Assembly (NCBI GenBank): GCA_933822405.4
Contig: CAKOGP040002025.1
Coordinates: 1 to 64,000 of the forward strand
Length of the DNA stretch: 64,000 nt
Direction: 5' to 3'
Origin: Cylindrotheca closterium
Taxonomy: Eukaryota > Bacillariophyta > Bacillariophyceae > Bacillariales > Bacillariaceae
Made by a program: the position numbers and the translations under genes. Below, piece by piece: positions 9,852 through 19,558 of the stretch (position 1 is its first letter; each line of letters starts with the position of its first letter). A model generated the notes under the pieces. It saw only the letters and a list, made by a program, of their open reading frames with translations, was not told the DNA's origin and searched no databases.

Positions 9852-11696
9852 ATGGTAGTGGACCCTCCTCGTCGTAATCCCCTGCGCACCAATAGAAGGC
9901 GACCTTTGAGATTTGCTGAGGGAATAGCAGAACTCCGACGACAAGGCGAAATAGCAGACAACCAAGAAGACGCTCAAGCCGAAGCAGCCCCAGACATCAA
10001 CATGGATCTGGCGCAGCAAGGAGGAGACGACGCTGGCGCAGGAAACAACAACGTTGTAGCTGGTGAAGGCAATAACAACGCCGCAGCTCCACAGCAACCG
10101 CCACAACAAGTTCCAGCTCCACAGCAGCCACAACAACAGCAAAATAACCCTGGCGCCGGCGCCAACAACCATCTGATCATGCAATTAATCCAAGGTCAGC
10201 AACAAATGATGCAAGCGCTCATGGCAGCACTACCGCAGTTAAATGCAAACCCACTACCGCCACCACCTCAAGGGAACGCAATGCCACCGCAGCAACAACC
10301 TCATGCGGCGCAGCAACAGCCGGCAGCGATGGCACCACCAGTGGTGCAACAACCAGGACCAGTGCAAAACCCTTTGCCTCCACCGAACGAAGACGGCCTT
10401 GATGCCTATCCCCGTGGCATAATACCACTGGACCTCAAGAACAAACTCGAGCTAGGCCTCTACAACCAGGCAAAGCAACCACTTTCAAACAAGTTCGATG
10501 GCACAGACCTGTCCCGATTGATCAAGGATATACAAGGCCGCTGTACCCTCATGCACTGCCTTCCTGTTTTTGACGTTACCGAAAATGCAATGACCAAAAA
10601 TTTGCTGTCAAAATACGGCGAGATTTCCCTTGTCGCAACGCAAGCCGCTGCAACAAGCCGATGGAGGACGAACACCTATTTCCGCCAGGCGAGTTACGCC
10701 CTAGGGATGTGTCTCCTGGATTCTGTATCCAACGAATTCAAGCAGCGTCTTGAACAACGTGAAGACGATTATGTTCAGATTAGGGGCCGTTGCGACGGAC
10801 CCACGATTTTCAAGATCATCTGCAATCTAACCTCTCCATCCAATCGGAGGACGATACAATTCCTAATTAACGACCTACAAACTTTGTCCCCGATCGAGCA
10901 TGGCAACAGCATCATCCTTTTTAATCAACGTTTCAACGAACTTAAGGCCAAGATCCGAGCTATGGGAGGCTCCTCTAGCTTAAACGAAGTCATGACCTAC
11001 AACGCCCTCGCGCAAGGATACAATCAAGTTGATCAAGACGAATTCAGGGCCTTTATGTCAATCAAAAACAACATGCCCGAAATACCGCACGAAGACCTCA
11101 TGAAGGAAGGAGAGACCAAGTACAACAATCTTGTCTCAGAGGGTCTCTGGCACCTTCCCTCACAGAAACAACAGATCATGTCCCTTTCGGCTAGCCAGGC
11201 GAAGGACAAGAGGGAGATTATTAAGGACTACACCGCAAAAATCCAAAAATTTGGGAGCAAGCGGAAGCAGCCTCCAACTGACCCCAAACAAAGCAAGAAG
11301 CCCAAGGCCGATGGCCGCAAGGACAAAGATAATGGGGACTTTGACACCTGGCTTGTTACCCCTCCAAAAGCCGGCGATGAGGACAAGATCATCAAGAAAG
11401 CCAACAAAAGCGGGTCCATGAGGGAATGGAATTGGTGTAAGCATCACAAGAAGATGGTACTTGCGGTATCACGCGACGGTAGAAAGCACAACTCCAAGAC
11501 GTGCAGCGGAGTTGGAACTCCCATAAAGAAGCCTAGCACCAAAGAACAGAAGAGATTGAAAGTGAAAGCCCTTGAGACGCGAATCTCAGCACTCACGGCC
11601 GAGATCACTACCACAAGCGACTCAGACGACGGGTCGGACAACGAAAGCAGGACGGACGATGGATATTTTGCTTTGGAGGACGAAGGTTTCGATTGA
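9852..11696 (+). CDS. gag: Gag (capsid/nucleocapsid) of the copia element
   Basis: 614 residues from the ATG 38 bases after the 5' LTR. The first 50 residues are Arg-rich and acidic. Residues about 60-175 are very rich in Gln, Pro, Ala and Asn. A Gag core follows at about 185-440 (PLDLKNKLELGLYNQ ... SSLNEVMTYNALAQGYNQ). A basic stretch (GSKRKQPPTDPKQSKKPK) leads to a Cys/His motif WNWCKHHKKM...H...TC near residue 525, which resembles the atypical zinc knuckles of copia Gag. The C-terminus is acidic. It forms the virus-like particle of the retrotransposon. The UGA at 11694-11696 ends it, but the same frame continues open into pol. Confidence 0.9.
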   Translation: MVVDPPRRNPLRTNRRRPLRFAEGIAELRRQGEIADNQEDAQAEAAPDINMDLAQQGGDDAGAGNNNVVAGEGNNNAAAPQQPPQQVPAPQQPQQQQNNPGAGANNHLIMQLIQGQQQMMQALMAALPQLNANPLPPPPQGNAMPPQQQPHAAQQQPAAMAPPVVQQPGPVQNPLPPPNEDGLDAYPRGIIPLDLKNKLELGLYNQAKQPLSNKFDGTDLSRLIKDIQGRCTLMHCLPVFDVTENAMTKNLLSKYGEISLVATQAAATSRWRTNTYFRQASYALGMCLLDSVSNEFKQRLEQREDDYVQIRGRCDGPTIFKIICNLTSPSNRRTIQFLINDLQTLSPIEHGNSIILFNQRFNELKAKIRAMGGSSSLNEVMTYNALAQGYNQVDQDEFRAFMSIKNNMPEIPHEDLMKEGETKYNNLVSEGLWHLPSQKQQIMSLSASQAKDKREIIKDYTAKIQKFGSKRKQPPTDPKQSKKPKADGRKDKDNGDFDTWLVTPPKAGDEDKIIKKANKSGSMREWNWCKHHKKMVLAVSRDGRKHNSKTCSGVGTPIKKPSTKEQKRLKVKALETRISALTAEITTTSDSDDGSDNESRTDDGYFALEDEGFD

Positions 11697-11699
11697 CGG
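11691..11699 (+). promoter_or_regulatory. In-frame gag-pol stop with readthrough-type context (GAU UGA CGG)
   Basis: Gag (from 9852) and pol (to 16100) are in the same frame, interrupted only by this UGA. UGA followed by CGG is one of the established leaky contexts used for readthrough by several plant RNA viruses. No ATG opens pol close downstream: the first codons after the stop are CGG CAA GGC AAG CAG ATA ATC. Suppression of this UGA is therefore the simplest route to Pol. That is inference; a frameshift or reinitiation is less economical. Confidence 0.7.
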
Positions 11700-14600
11700 C
11701 AAGGCAAGCAGATAATCGACTTGAGTTCAGTGGAAGATATAAAAACAGAACTTCATCTTAAAAGCTATCAAGCCCACATCTGCAGAGCCATGAACGCGAC
11801 TTTCGAACACGACTCAATTCCAGTTGGGGTCGACAGCTGCACATCCTCAACAGTCGGTGGCATAAGGCACCTTTTCGTTGGGAAATTGACTCCAGTGAAG
11901 GGTATGAAATTGGAAGGAGCCTCTGGCTCCATCCCAATCGTTGCAAAAGGCACTCTGCAATTGGTTTTCGCGGACGACAATGGGCACACGCATCAGCACC
12001 TGATACACGATGCCTACTATGCTCCACGACTGAAGCTGACTTTACTGAGTCCACGCCAATGGTCAAAGCAAGGTCCAACTAAAAGAAAGGGAATGGAACC
12101 AATCCGAAACTTCAATGTGTGTGGTGACACCGTGGAACTACGTTTTGAGAACAATTGCGTCCGAACTGTCCCATTTGACAGCGAAACAAACCTACCGCTC
12201 CTGATGACAAAGCCCGGCTACTCTTCCTTCTCTTCACACCTCAAATCTCAGCACATTACGGCACAAGAAGCACGGATCCGACCAACAGCTTTGACCTTCC
12301 AAGATCTGCACCTCCCTGACGGAACACACCCCAATCCTCCATCAGAACGACAATGTCAAGATTGCGACCCCAAGGAAAAAGATCCTTTCGACCTGCACGG
12401 GACTACAGCACCAAGCCTTGCCAAGACCTTTGTCGATAACTTTGAAGAGCCACCAGCAGTCCTTGAAGATTTCAATTTTGAATCCCTCCTCACTGGTGAA
12501 TGGGATGATACAGCGCCAGAAGCAACTCTACCATCGCTAAATGAGACGGATAAAAAGACTCTTTTGCTCCGATGGCACTACCGCCTCGGACACATGCCTT
12601 TCAAGCACCTCAAAGCCAGTGCCAAAGAAGGCCTCATCGATCGTCGGCTTGCAACTATCAAAGAATTCCCATTCTGCCCCGGTTGTCAATTTGGAAAGGC
12701 AACCCGACGACAATGGCGACATCGCTCCAAGAAGAAAGACGGCAGTCGCAAGACTCCACGTCAAGCAACCAAGCCTGGATCGGTCGTGTCGGTCGACACC
12801 ATGAGCTCCACTAGCGTCCCAGGTCTGATGCCCCAACTTCGCGGACACCCCACTATAGCACGATTTCATTATGCTACAGTCTTTGTTGATCACTACAGTG
12901 ACCTGGACTACGTGCACCTTCACCAATACAACGATGCCAACTCAGTTCTTGAAGCCAAACTTGCGTTTGAACGCCATGCAAACAGTTACGGTGTGCGCAT
13001 CCAACACTATCACTGCGACAACGGAGTTTTTGCTGATAATTCCTTCAAGGCAGCATGCAAAGCTGCACACCAAACACACACCTTCTGCGGAGTCAATGCT
13101 CATCATCAAAATGGCAAAGCCGAGAAGCGTATCCGTGACCTTCGTGACTCCGCTCGCTCCATGCTTCTCCTTGCAAAGCACAACTGGCCAGCGGCCATCA
13201 CAGCGCATCTTTGGGGTTTCGCTATGGTTTACGCTTCCCAAATCCGCAATTCCACTCTTCGAGAGGGAGAACACAGGACAGCCCTTCAAAAATTTGTTGA
13301 TTCTGATGACAAACCAAATGTCAACGTCTTCCATACTTTTGGTTGTCCCATCTACAATCTGGATCCAAAACTACAGAGTGGAAGCTCCTTGGAAAACAAA
13401 TGGTGTGATAGGGCGCGAATTGGCATTTTCCTTGGCCTCTCACGCGAACACGCAAATTCGGTATCGCTTGTTCTAAACCCTGACACAGGATTGACCTCAC
13501 CTCAATTTCATGTGACGCACGACGAACGTTTCGAGACGACAGACATCCCAGCAATGAAGAATATTGGACGGTGGCAGGGATTGACTCGAATTCATGAGAA
13601 GAGATCCACAAAGAAGCCCAAAGCAAACAAAAGAAGAAAAATATCTCACACTCAGGTGCCAGAGTCAAGTGGTACCGAAACTCCAACGTCAGAGCCGATT
13701 GACGAGAGAGGACACCTCCAAGCAAAGCGCCACGAGCTCTCGACTCCAACATCAGAGACCATTGATGAGAGAGGACACCTGGAAGCACAAAGCCGACAGC
13801 TCTCGACAACTGAGCGTAACGGTCAAGATAGACTAGCTCAAACTGGCGGAACGGGGAACCCGAGGGACACCAGCAGAAACGTGCTGCCTCAGAGGGAGAA
13901 CGGAAAGCCATCCCCGAGGGACACCAGTTTACTGCCTCAGAGGGAGAATCCGAGGGACAACGGCAAAGACTTGCTGCCTCAGAGGGAGAGTTATAGGGAC
14001 ACCAGCAGCTTGCTGCCTCAACTCTCCCACCAGACCCAAAGTCGAGAAATGAGGGAGAACCGGAGGACCACCAGCACACATTCACTGCCTCCATCCTCCC
14101 GAAAGGCTGAAGGTCAAACCCAAGGTCGAGAAATGAGGGAGAGTCAACGGGACACCAGCCCAAATTTGCTGCCACGACTCTCCCGAAAGGCCGAAGGTCC
14201 AACAACACCGTTACTTGATAGCGGGACTTTCAAACATCCAGCTCTTCAGAGGGAGGACAATGCGGGAACCCGTACAATCCAAGCACTGAAGACCCACGAA
14301 TCTCTCTCTCAAAAGCGCAAGCGAGGGAGAGACGACGGGGAAGAAAACACAGCAAGTACCCTCGACCAAAAGCGTCTTGAATTTGAACTAACTTTGCGTT
14401 CTTACAGGACAGTAATTGCAAGGGAAGTCCATGCAGAAGAACTAGTGGACGAATGCATCACTGCCAATCCAATGGCCTTTGCAGCGACGTTAGCAGATGA
14501 GGATACGATGTACCTGCACCAAGCGAAGAAAGAAAGAGATTGGATTCACTTCCACACCGCAATGGTCAAAGAAATTGAAGATCATACGAAAGGAGGTCAT

Positions 14601-16100
14601 TGGGAGATAGTTCCAAGAAAATCTATGCCACAAGGGCACAAAGCGATGCGAGGTGTTTGGTCAATGAAACGAAAACGCCGTGTTGGAACTGGCGAAATTT
14701 ACAAATGGAAGGCACGACTATGCATTGATGGGAGTTCACAAGAAAAAGGCGTGAATTACTGGGATACGTATTCACCAGTTGTTGCATGGGAAACGATTCG
14801 AAGCCTACTAACACTCGCTATAATGAATGGTTGGACAACGCGACAGATCGACTTTGTCCTTGCATTCCCACAAGCAGAAGTTGAATGCCCAATGTACATG
14901 GAAATTCCGCGAGAATGCTATGTGGACGGGTCAGAGTACAACGAACAAAACGTTCTTTTATTAAAGAAGAACCTTTACGGGGCCAAGCAGGCGGGCAAGG
15001 TATGGTTCGATTTTCTCCGAAAGGGGCTGAAGGACATCGGTTTCAAACAATCGAAGGTCGACAAAGCAGTCTTCTATAAGGGCGAGACAATTTTTATCGT
15101 TTATGTGGACGATGCAATTTTGATGGGTCCAAACGGACGCGAAATTAATGACGTCATCAAACGGCTCGGACAAAAGTACAAATTAACGGACGAAGGCGAT
15201 TTGAACGAATATCTCGGAATCAAAATGACCAAGACGAGCGAAGGTCGAGAATTGACCCAACCCGCCTTGATCCAACGCATTCTTGAAACGGTAAACATCG
15301 ACCTGGACCGCGGAGCACGACGAGAAGTCAGAACACCAGCAAACAAAGTTTTACACAAAGATGAAGGTGGGCTAACGCGTCAACTTCATTGGGACTACCG
15401 TTCTGTAATTGGAATGCTAAATTGGCTGGCAAGATCGACGCGACCTGAATTGATCTTTGCGGTCTCTCAAGTCGGACGATTCATGGCCTTTCCCAAGAGA
15501 TCCCACGAGGATGCCGTAATGAGAATCTGCTGTTACCTTCGCGACACACGCGACAAGGGTATGTTCATGAAGCCAAAATCTGGAAAGGGCTTTGAAGTAT
15601 ATGCGGACGCAGATTTTGCAGGCGGCTTCAACAAACACAGCGCCGAAGACCCAGCAACTGCAAAATCGCGAACAGCTTACCATATCATGTTTAACAATTG
15701 CTTGATCTATTCACATTCCAAGATGCAGACAGAGATCGCTTTAAGCACCACGGAGGCCGAATACATCTGTCTTTCCCAGGCACTGCGAACTGTGCTCGTT
15801 TTAATCCGATTTTTCAAAGAACTCGCAAAGAGAATCAAATCTTTCAACTATACCAAACCGATTTTCAAATGTAAAGCTTTCGAGGACAATAATGGAGCAA
15901 TCGAACTCGCGACAGCCGACAAACTTCGCCCACGCACCAAACACATTAACATCAAGTATCATCACTTCAAGAAGTCGGTCCGCAAAGGGGAAGTTTCCAT
16001 TCAGAAAATCGACACAAAAGATCAATTGGCCGATATCGGAACAAAACCACTCGACGCCGCCACCTTCGTTGCTCTCCGCTACCTCCTTATCGGTTGGTAA
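11697..16100 (+). CDS. pol: Pol polyprotein (PR-IN-RT-RNaseH) of the copia element
   Basis: 1467 codons open after the gag UGA. An aspartic protease core (GVDSCTSSTVGG, near 11826) has DSC in place of DTG. The integrase zinc domain is HYRLGH...CPGC (about 12575-12690), and the integrase catalytic Asp-Asp-Glu lie in VSVDTMSS, HCDNG and QNGKAEKR (about 12790, 13013, 13112). A linker of low-complexity repeats spans about 13680-14210. Reverse transcriptase follows (RQIDFVLAFPQAEVECPMYM, LYGAKQAG, VYVDDAILM near 15103), then RNase H (VYADADFAGG, ALSTTEAEYICLSQ, EDNNGAIELA, TKHINIKYHHF). It lacks its own plausible ATG and is probably made as Gag-Pol. All catalytic residues checked are present, so it may be active. 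Confidence 0.93.
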   Translation, partial: RQGKQIIDLSSVEDIKTELHLKSYQAHICRAMNATFEHDSIPVGVDSCTSSTVGGIRHLFVGKLTPVKGMKLEGASGSIPIVAKGTLQLVFADDNGHTHQHLIHDAYYAPRLKLTLLSPRQWSKQGPTKRKGMEPIRNFNVCGDTVELRFENNCVRTVPFDSETNLPLLMTKPGYSSFSSHLKSQHITAQEARIRPTALTFQDLHLPDGTHPNPPSERQCQDCDPKEKDPFDLHGTTAPSLAKTFVDNFEEPPAVLEDFNFESLLTGEWDDTAPEATLPSLNETDKKTLLLRWHYRLGHMPFKHLKASAKEGLIDRRLATIKEFPFCPGCQFGKATRRQWRHRSKKKDGSRKTPRQATKPGSVVSVDTMSSTSVPGLMPQLRGHPTIARFHYATVFVDHYSDLDYVHLHQYNDANSVLEAKLAFERHANSYGVRIQHYHCDNGVFADNSFKAACKAAHQTHTFCGVNAHHQNGKAEKRIRDLRDSARSMLLLAKHNWPAAITAHLWGFAMVYASQIRNSTLREGEHRTALQKFVDSDDKPNVNVFHTFGCPIYNLDPKLQSGSSLENKWCDRARIGIFLGLSREHANSVSLVLNPDTGLTSPQFHVTHDERFETTDIPAMKNIGRWQGLTRIHEKRSTKKPKANKRRKISHTQVPESSGTETPTSEPIDERGHLQAKRHELSTPTSETIDERGHLEAQSRQLSTTERNGQDRLAQTGGTGNPRDTSRNVLPQRENGKPSPRDTSLLPQRENPRDNGKDLLPQRESYRDTSSLLPQLSHQTQSREMRENRRTTSTHSLPPSSRKAEGQTQGREMRESQRDTSPNLLPRLSRKAEGPTTPLLDSGTFKHPALQREDNAGTRTIQALKTHESLSQKRKRGRDDGEENTASTLDQKRLEFELTLRSYRTVIAREVHAEELVDECITANPMAFAATLADEDTMYLHQAKKERDWIHFHTAMVKEIEDHTKGGHWEIVPRKSMPQGHKAMRGVWSMKRKRRVGTGEIYKWKARLCIDGSSQEKGVNYWDTYSPVVAWETIRSLLTLAIMNGWTTRQIDFVLAFPQAEVECPMYMEIPRECYVDGSEYNEQNVLLLKKNLYGAKQAGKVWFDFLRKGLKDIGFKQSKVDKAVFYKGETIFIVYVDDAILMGPNGREINDVIKRLGQKYKLTDEGDLNEYLGIKMTKTSEGRELTQPALIQRILETVNIDLDRGARREVRTPANKVLHKDEGGLTRQLHWDYRSVIGMLNWLARSTRPELIFAVSQVGRFMAFPKRSHEDAVMRICCYLRDTRDKGMFMKPKSGKGFEVYADADFAGGFNKHSAEDPATAKSRTAYHIMFNNCLIYSHSKMQTEIALSTTEAEYICLSQALRTVLVLIRFFKELAKRIKSFNYTKPIFKCKAFEDNNGAIELATADKLRPRTKHINIKYHHFKKSVRKGEVSIQKIDTKDQLADIGTKPLDAATFVALRYLLIGW

Positions 16101-16125
16101 CATTTTGGTCATTACTTCCTTTCCC

Positions 16126-16134
16126 AAGAGGGAG
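16126..16134 (+). other. Polypurine tract
   Basis: AAGAGGGAG directly abuts the 3' LTR, the expected site of plus-strand DNA priming. Confidence 0.8.
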
Positions 16135-16320
16135 TGTTGGAATATTCGGACCCAGAGTCTGTACGCCGACCTAACGGAAGATGGGAGAATGAATAATGAC
16201 CTCAAGAAAGGACGTCAAGAGAAGGGATCTCTTGACATCACAACTCATCAACTATATCTCTCTATATAACTTAACTACATAATCATATCGATCCTACCTG
16301 AAATCCATTAGATTCACACA
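16135..16320 (+). repeat. 3' LTR
   Basis: 186 bp; I see no difference from the 5' LTR. Followed at once by CTGTA, the right copy of the target duplication (16321-16325). Confidence 0.95.
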
Positions 16321-16579
16321 CTGTAGCTTTTCCAAATCAATCGATAAAATCCAGTCGATGTAGTCGGGGTATGCAGTTCGTTCCAGGTACCGACCGTATA
16401 CTGTAACCCGCAGCGCGAAGCCCTTCGCGATTCATCCATTCAAGACATCAAACGAATTGCGAACCTACTACAGCACGCCCCCGAACGAACCCACCAACAA
16501 TAACACCTCCTACTGTACATCCTGATCAATTCTGCCACCTCAAAGAAAGCATAGGCGACCGGCAAGGAGGCGAAACGGT

Positions 16580-17938
16580 ATGGAGAGAAACACTGAGGCT
16601 TTTGTCTGCGAACACGACAAGGCTGATGTTCCGCAAGATGTTTCTTCGGTCCATTTCCAAGCGTCAGAGGTGTCAAGCAGAATTTGTGCTCGACGTCGAT
16701 CTCTGGTCAGGGTTCATTTCGACGAAGGACTCAAAGTGATTGGTGAAGAGGCGTTCTTTGGTTGCTCTGCATTGAAAGACTTGGGTCTCCCATCGACTGT
16801 CAACAGTGCGGAAGCTGGAGTTTTTGCGGAATGTACAAACCTGACACAGATCGACATTGCCAAGACAAAGCTATCAGAGATTGCTCCAAGAACATTCCAA
16901 AACTGTTATAATCTGCGAAAAATATTGTTACCATCAACTGTGGGTGAGCTTGGTGATGAGGCTTTTCAATGTTGCATGCAGTTGGTGTCCGTAGAAATTG
17001 TGGTGGGCGGTCAACAAATGTCACGTATTGGCACAATGTGCTTTGAAGGATGTGAGTCGTTGCGAAACCTGAGTTTGGGAGGCTGTTCGGATGAACTGAT
17101 GATTGGAGAAGACGCGTTTGAAGCTTGCGAGTCCCTTCTCGAATGTGTTCATTCCGAAGAAGCCCTTGTGAAGACGCTGAAGATGCGCTTCCACGGTCTG
17201 GATTTGCACAACTTGTGCTATGGCCATGCTCTGAAAAGTCAAGAGGAGCTATCTAAGGAGCTTGGTTTGATTGATACATCGATTACCTCCCAACAGGATG
17301 CTTTTGGGATGACCGCACTGCATATTATGGCAATGGCCGATTGTCCAAGCCTTGTCCTTTCCGAAGCACTCCTGGAGAGAAACAGCCGCGATTTGCTGGT
17401 CGAGAACCATTGGGGAGACCGACCTTTGCAAGAAGCTTGCGCATGTGGGGCTCCGTTGGAGCTAATCAAATTGTTCGTCGAGAAGCTTATCACCAGTTTT
17501 CCACAAGAAACTCCGGATTGGTTGTCCCTGATCCACGAGTCTGATCACATTGAGACCATTCAATATTTGGTGCGAAAGAGCCTTGACAAAAAGGTCAACG
17601 AGTTGGGATTGGAGAGATGGAAGACTGCAATCTTTAGCTCCTTGCAAGATATTGGAAGTGCCCCAAGAGCAAATGCTATGATTCACTACAATCGAACTGA
17701 ACTTACTGGAAAGACGCGGATCGTGCAACAAGTCGGCTATATTCAGCACAACCTCGATACTCTCTTGCGGTTGGAATGCTTGTCGCTGTTGGAGCTCGCC
17801 ATTTGGAAATGTAAAATGGCCATATCGCCTCCAGATATGGATAGAAATACCATCCACATACAATGCGGTGTAGGGGTGGTGATGAAGAACATCCTTCCGT
17901 TTCTAGATCCAATCGGTGAGCAAGTGGCAGTGTTGTGA
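16580..17938 (+). CDS. BspA-type LRR plus ankyrin-like protein
   Basis: 452 residues, intronless, ATG at 16580. Residues about 45-195 contain at least five BspA/LRR_5 repeats built on the pattern 'I...AF.GC..L..+.LP.T+' (for example VIGEEAFFGCSALKDLGLPST, split here as VIGEEAFFGC and SALKDLGLPST). Residues about 240-340 look ankyrin-like (DAFGMTALHIMAMADCP, HWGDRPLQEACACGAPLELI, HIETIQYLVRKS). The C-terminus has no recognised domain. This LRR_5/ankyrin combination is a large expanded family in diatoms and is generally taken as protein interaction or surface related; no specific function is known to me. The retrotransposon lies 260 bp upstream and may have displaced its promoter. Confidence 0.85.
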   Translation: MERNTEAFVCEHDKADVPQDVSSVHFQASEVSSRICARRRSLVRVHFDEGLKVIGEEAFFGCSALKDLGLPSTVNSAEAGVFAECTNLTQIDIAKTKLSEIAPRTFQNCYNLRKILLPSTVGELGDEAFQCCMQLVSVEIVVGGQQMSRIGTMCFEGCESLRNLSLGGCSDELMIGEDAFEACESLLECVHSEEALVKTLKMRFHGLDLHNLCYGHALKSQEELSKELGLIDTSITSQQDAFGMTALHIMAMADCPSLVLSEALLERNSRDLLVENHWGDRPLQEACACGAPLELIKLFVEKLITSFPQETPDWLSLIHESDHIETIQYLVRKSLDKKVNELGLERWKTAIFSSLQDIGSAPRANAMIHYNRTELTGKTRIVQQVGYIQHNLDTLLRLECLSLLELAIWKCKMAISPPDMDRNTIHIQCGVGVVMKNILPFLDPIGEQVAVL

Positions 17939-18436
17939 GCAAATTCTGCTGCGATATTTGTGAAAGAACCTCTGAATCTGATTTGCTTCTGAATGGATTT
18001 GCCTGGAAGACTTGGTAAGCAGTAACGGACTTCCAATCAGTGGGTGGCCCTTGTCTTGATACGCAGTCAATATAGCCATGCTCCCAGTGAGAAACAGGCG
18101 CACTTCGCTCACCTGAGGGGCATTCCAAGAGTGATGTATTTGTAGAATAGAAGGGGGGGGGGGTCTTCTGTTACAGAAGAAATAGCGCGATACTGTAAGC
18201 CTGAGTAGCGTCCGTTTCCGTTCGATCAAATGACGATGTTCACTGAACGTGAAATCTCTGTATGGTATTTACTGAATGATAATGATTTTTTGGATCCTAC
18301 CGTACCTTCAAGATCGGGATATTATTCTGAGAGATTTGCAGCCAAACTTGATCGGATGAAACACTACAACAGGAGATTCTAGCTCCGCAAGATATCTTCC
18401 AAGCTATGGGAACGATAAAGCGCACTGATCACCACA
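17939..18436. other. Intergenic, no gene seen
   Basis: Contains a run of ten G at about 18153. No open frame of note. Confidence 0.5.
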
Positions 18437-18600
18437 CAATACAGCCCCTGGAGTGAGAAGAGGGGAAGGCTACTCGCTGAAATCTGATGTGTATTCATTT
18501 GGATTAATCCTTCATGAGATCGCATCTCTGAGACGGAAGTTGAGGCCAAAGCAATCTATGAATGAAAAGGACTCGTCATCTCATCCATCATTCATTGGAG
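18437..18600 (+). pseudogene. Kinase fragment (activation segment to helix F region)
   Basis: Reads TAPGVRRGEGYSLKSDVYSFGL followed by ILHEIASL, clearly matching MAPEVLxGEGYSLKSDVYSFG of the kinases at the left of the window. The rest of the kinase is missing on both sides. A relic of another copy of the same family. Confidence 0.85.
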
Positions 18601-18986
18601 GATACCATAAGGATGTCATCGTTGATATGCAGCTTATGAGTCACGTGTAAAGCGTTTGTCGTCGATGTAGTCGGAACTGTAACATTTCAATCATTTCCTT
18701 GAATGTGATCGACTTGGCACCAACATTGCCATTCAGAGTGCACACAAAGCTACTGTACGGACTTACTTCACTGACCAAGCAAGAGTATTGAAGTATTCGT
18801 ATCCAAAAAGCGACCAAGCAGCGTGAATATCAAATATATTGAATATGTGGGACTAATAAGAGCCTACTTGCAACTCTTGCTCTGACACGTCGATGGATCT
18901 GAGATCAATCGATTCTTTCAAAATTATTACCTTCTGGCATTCACTTACATTCGCATCGCATTAGTAGGATAGTAGTCACATCTAGT

Positions 18987-19173
18987 ACTGTTGTTAAACA
19001 CTTCATTTCCATCAAATTCATCATCCGACAGGGAAGCTTCGGGGAAAGTGCAACATGAACAGGTATCAGAAGCTCCAATCAAATCAATTTGAGACTTCAG
19101 AGCTGAGATGTCACCAAGATGGTTATCTTTTGACACCACTGCGGATGATAAGATTTCGTTCAGAGTCATACAT
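18987..19173 (-). pseudogene. Kinase C-terminal fragment
   Basis: The minus strand gives MTLNEILSSAVVSKDNHLGD, then ISALKSQIDLIGASDTCSCC, then TFPEASLSDDEFDGNEVFNN, nearly the tail of kinases 2 and 3. Similarity stops abruptly at 19173, exactly where the multi-hairpin element begins, so the element probably inserted into this kinase copy. It lies opposite in orientation to the fragment at 18437. Confidence 0.9.
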
Positions 19174-19558
19174 CTATCGAAGATAGCCAACTGGCGCCTT
19201 CTTTTCGGGTTCTTCTGCTTGGTGTTTCTTGGAGTGACTCTGGTGGGTTGTGGTGTGAAGCTGGTCCTTTTGAGTTGCCCGCGAAGCGTGCGACTCAAAG
19301 GACCAGTCTCAAATTGCCCGTAAAACGTGTAATCTGAGACTTGCTTGTCTGCCAGGCCTTGACACGAAGATCGTGTCAAGGCCCAACAGGGTGTGGTGGG
19401 ATGGGAAAGAAAGAAATAACTCTATCTTTCTGTCAGCATACTTGCACACAAGTTCGATATGACGAGATCAATACTTCGGAGATGATCGCCTGCCCGTCGT
19501 TCATATAGTCAATATTGAATCCATTGCGGTTCGACCGCTTTCTTAGGTCTACGTTAGA
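19174..19558 (+). mobile_element. Multi-hairpin element, copy A
   Basis: No coding potential. Starts CTATCgaaGATAG and contains the conserved string GGGTTGTGGTGTGAAGC, followed by consecutive hairpins. H1 is 19261-19275 with 19293-19306. H2 is TCTCA 19307-19311 with TGAGA 19335-19339, plus inner ATT/AAT and CGT/ACG pairs. H3 is 12 bp, 19356-19367 with 19371-19382. H4 is AGAAAGA 19408-19414 with TCTTTCT 19425-19431. It ends ...GGTCTACGTTAGA. Linkers are shared with copy B while stem sequences are not. Class unknown. Confidence 0.7.

Larger units (their letters stand above)
9628..16320 (+). mobile_element. Complete Ty1/copia LTR retrotransposon, CoDi-like
   Basis: 6693 bp flanked by a 5-bp duplication. 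Order: LTR, gag, one in-frame UGA, pol (protease, integrase, reverse transcriptase, RNase H), polypurine tract, LTR. Integrase before reverse transcriptase places it in Ty1/copia. The two LTRs read as identical and both frames are open, so the insertion looks recent and possibly active. Confidence 0.95.
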
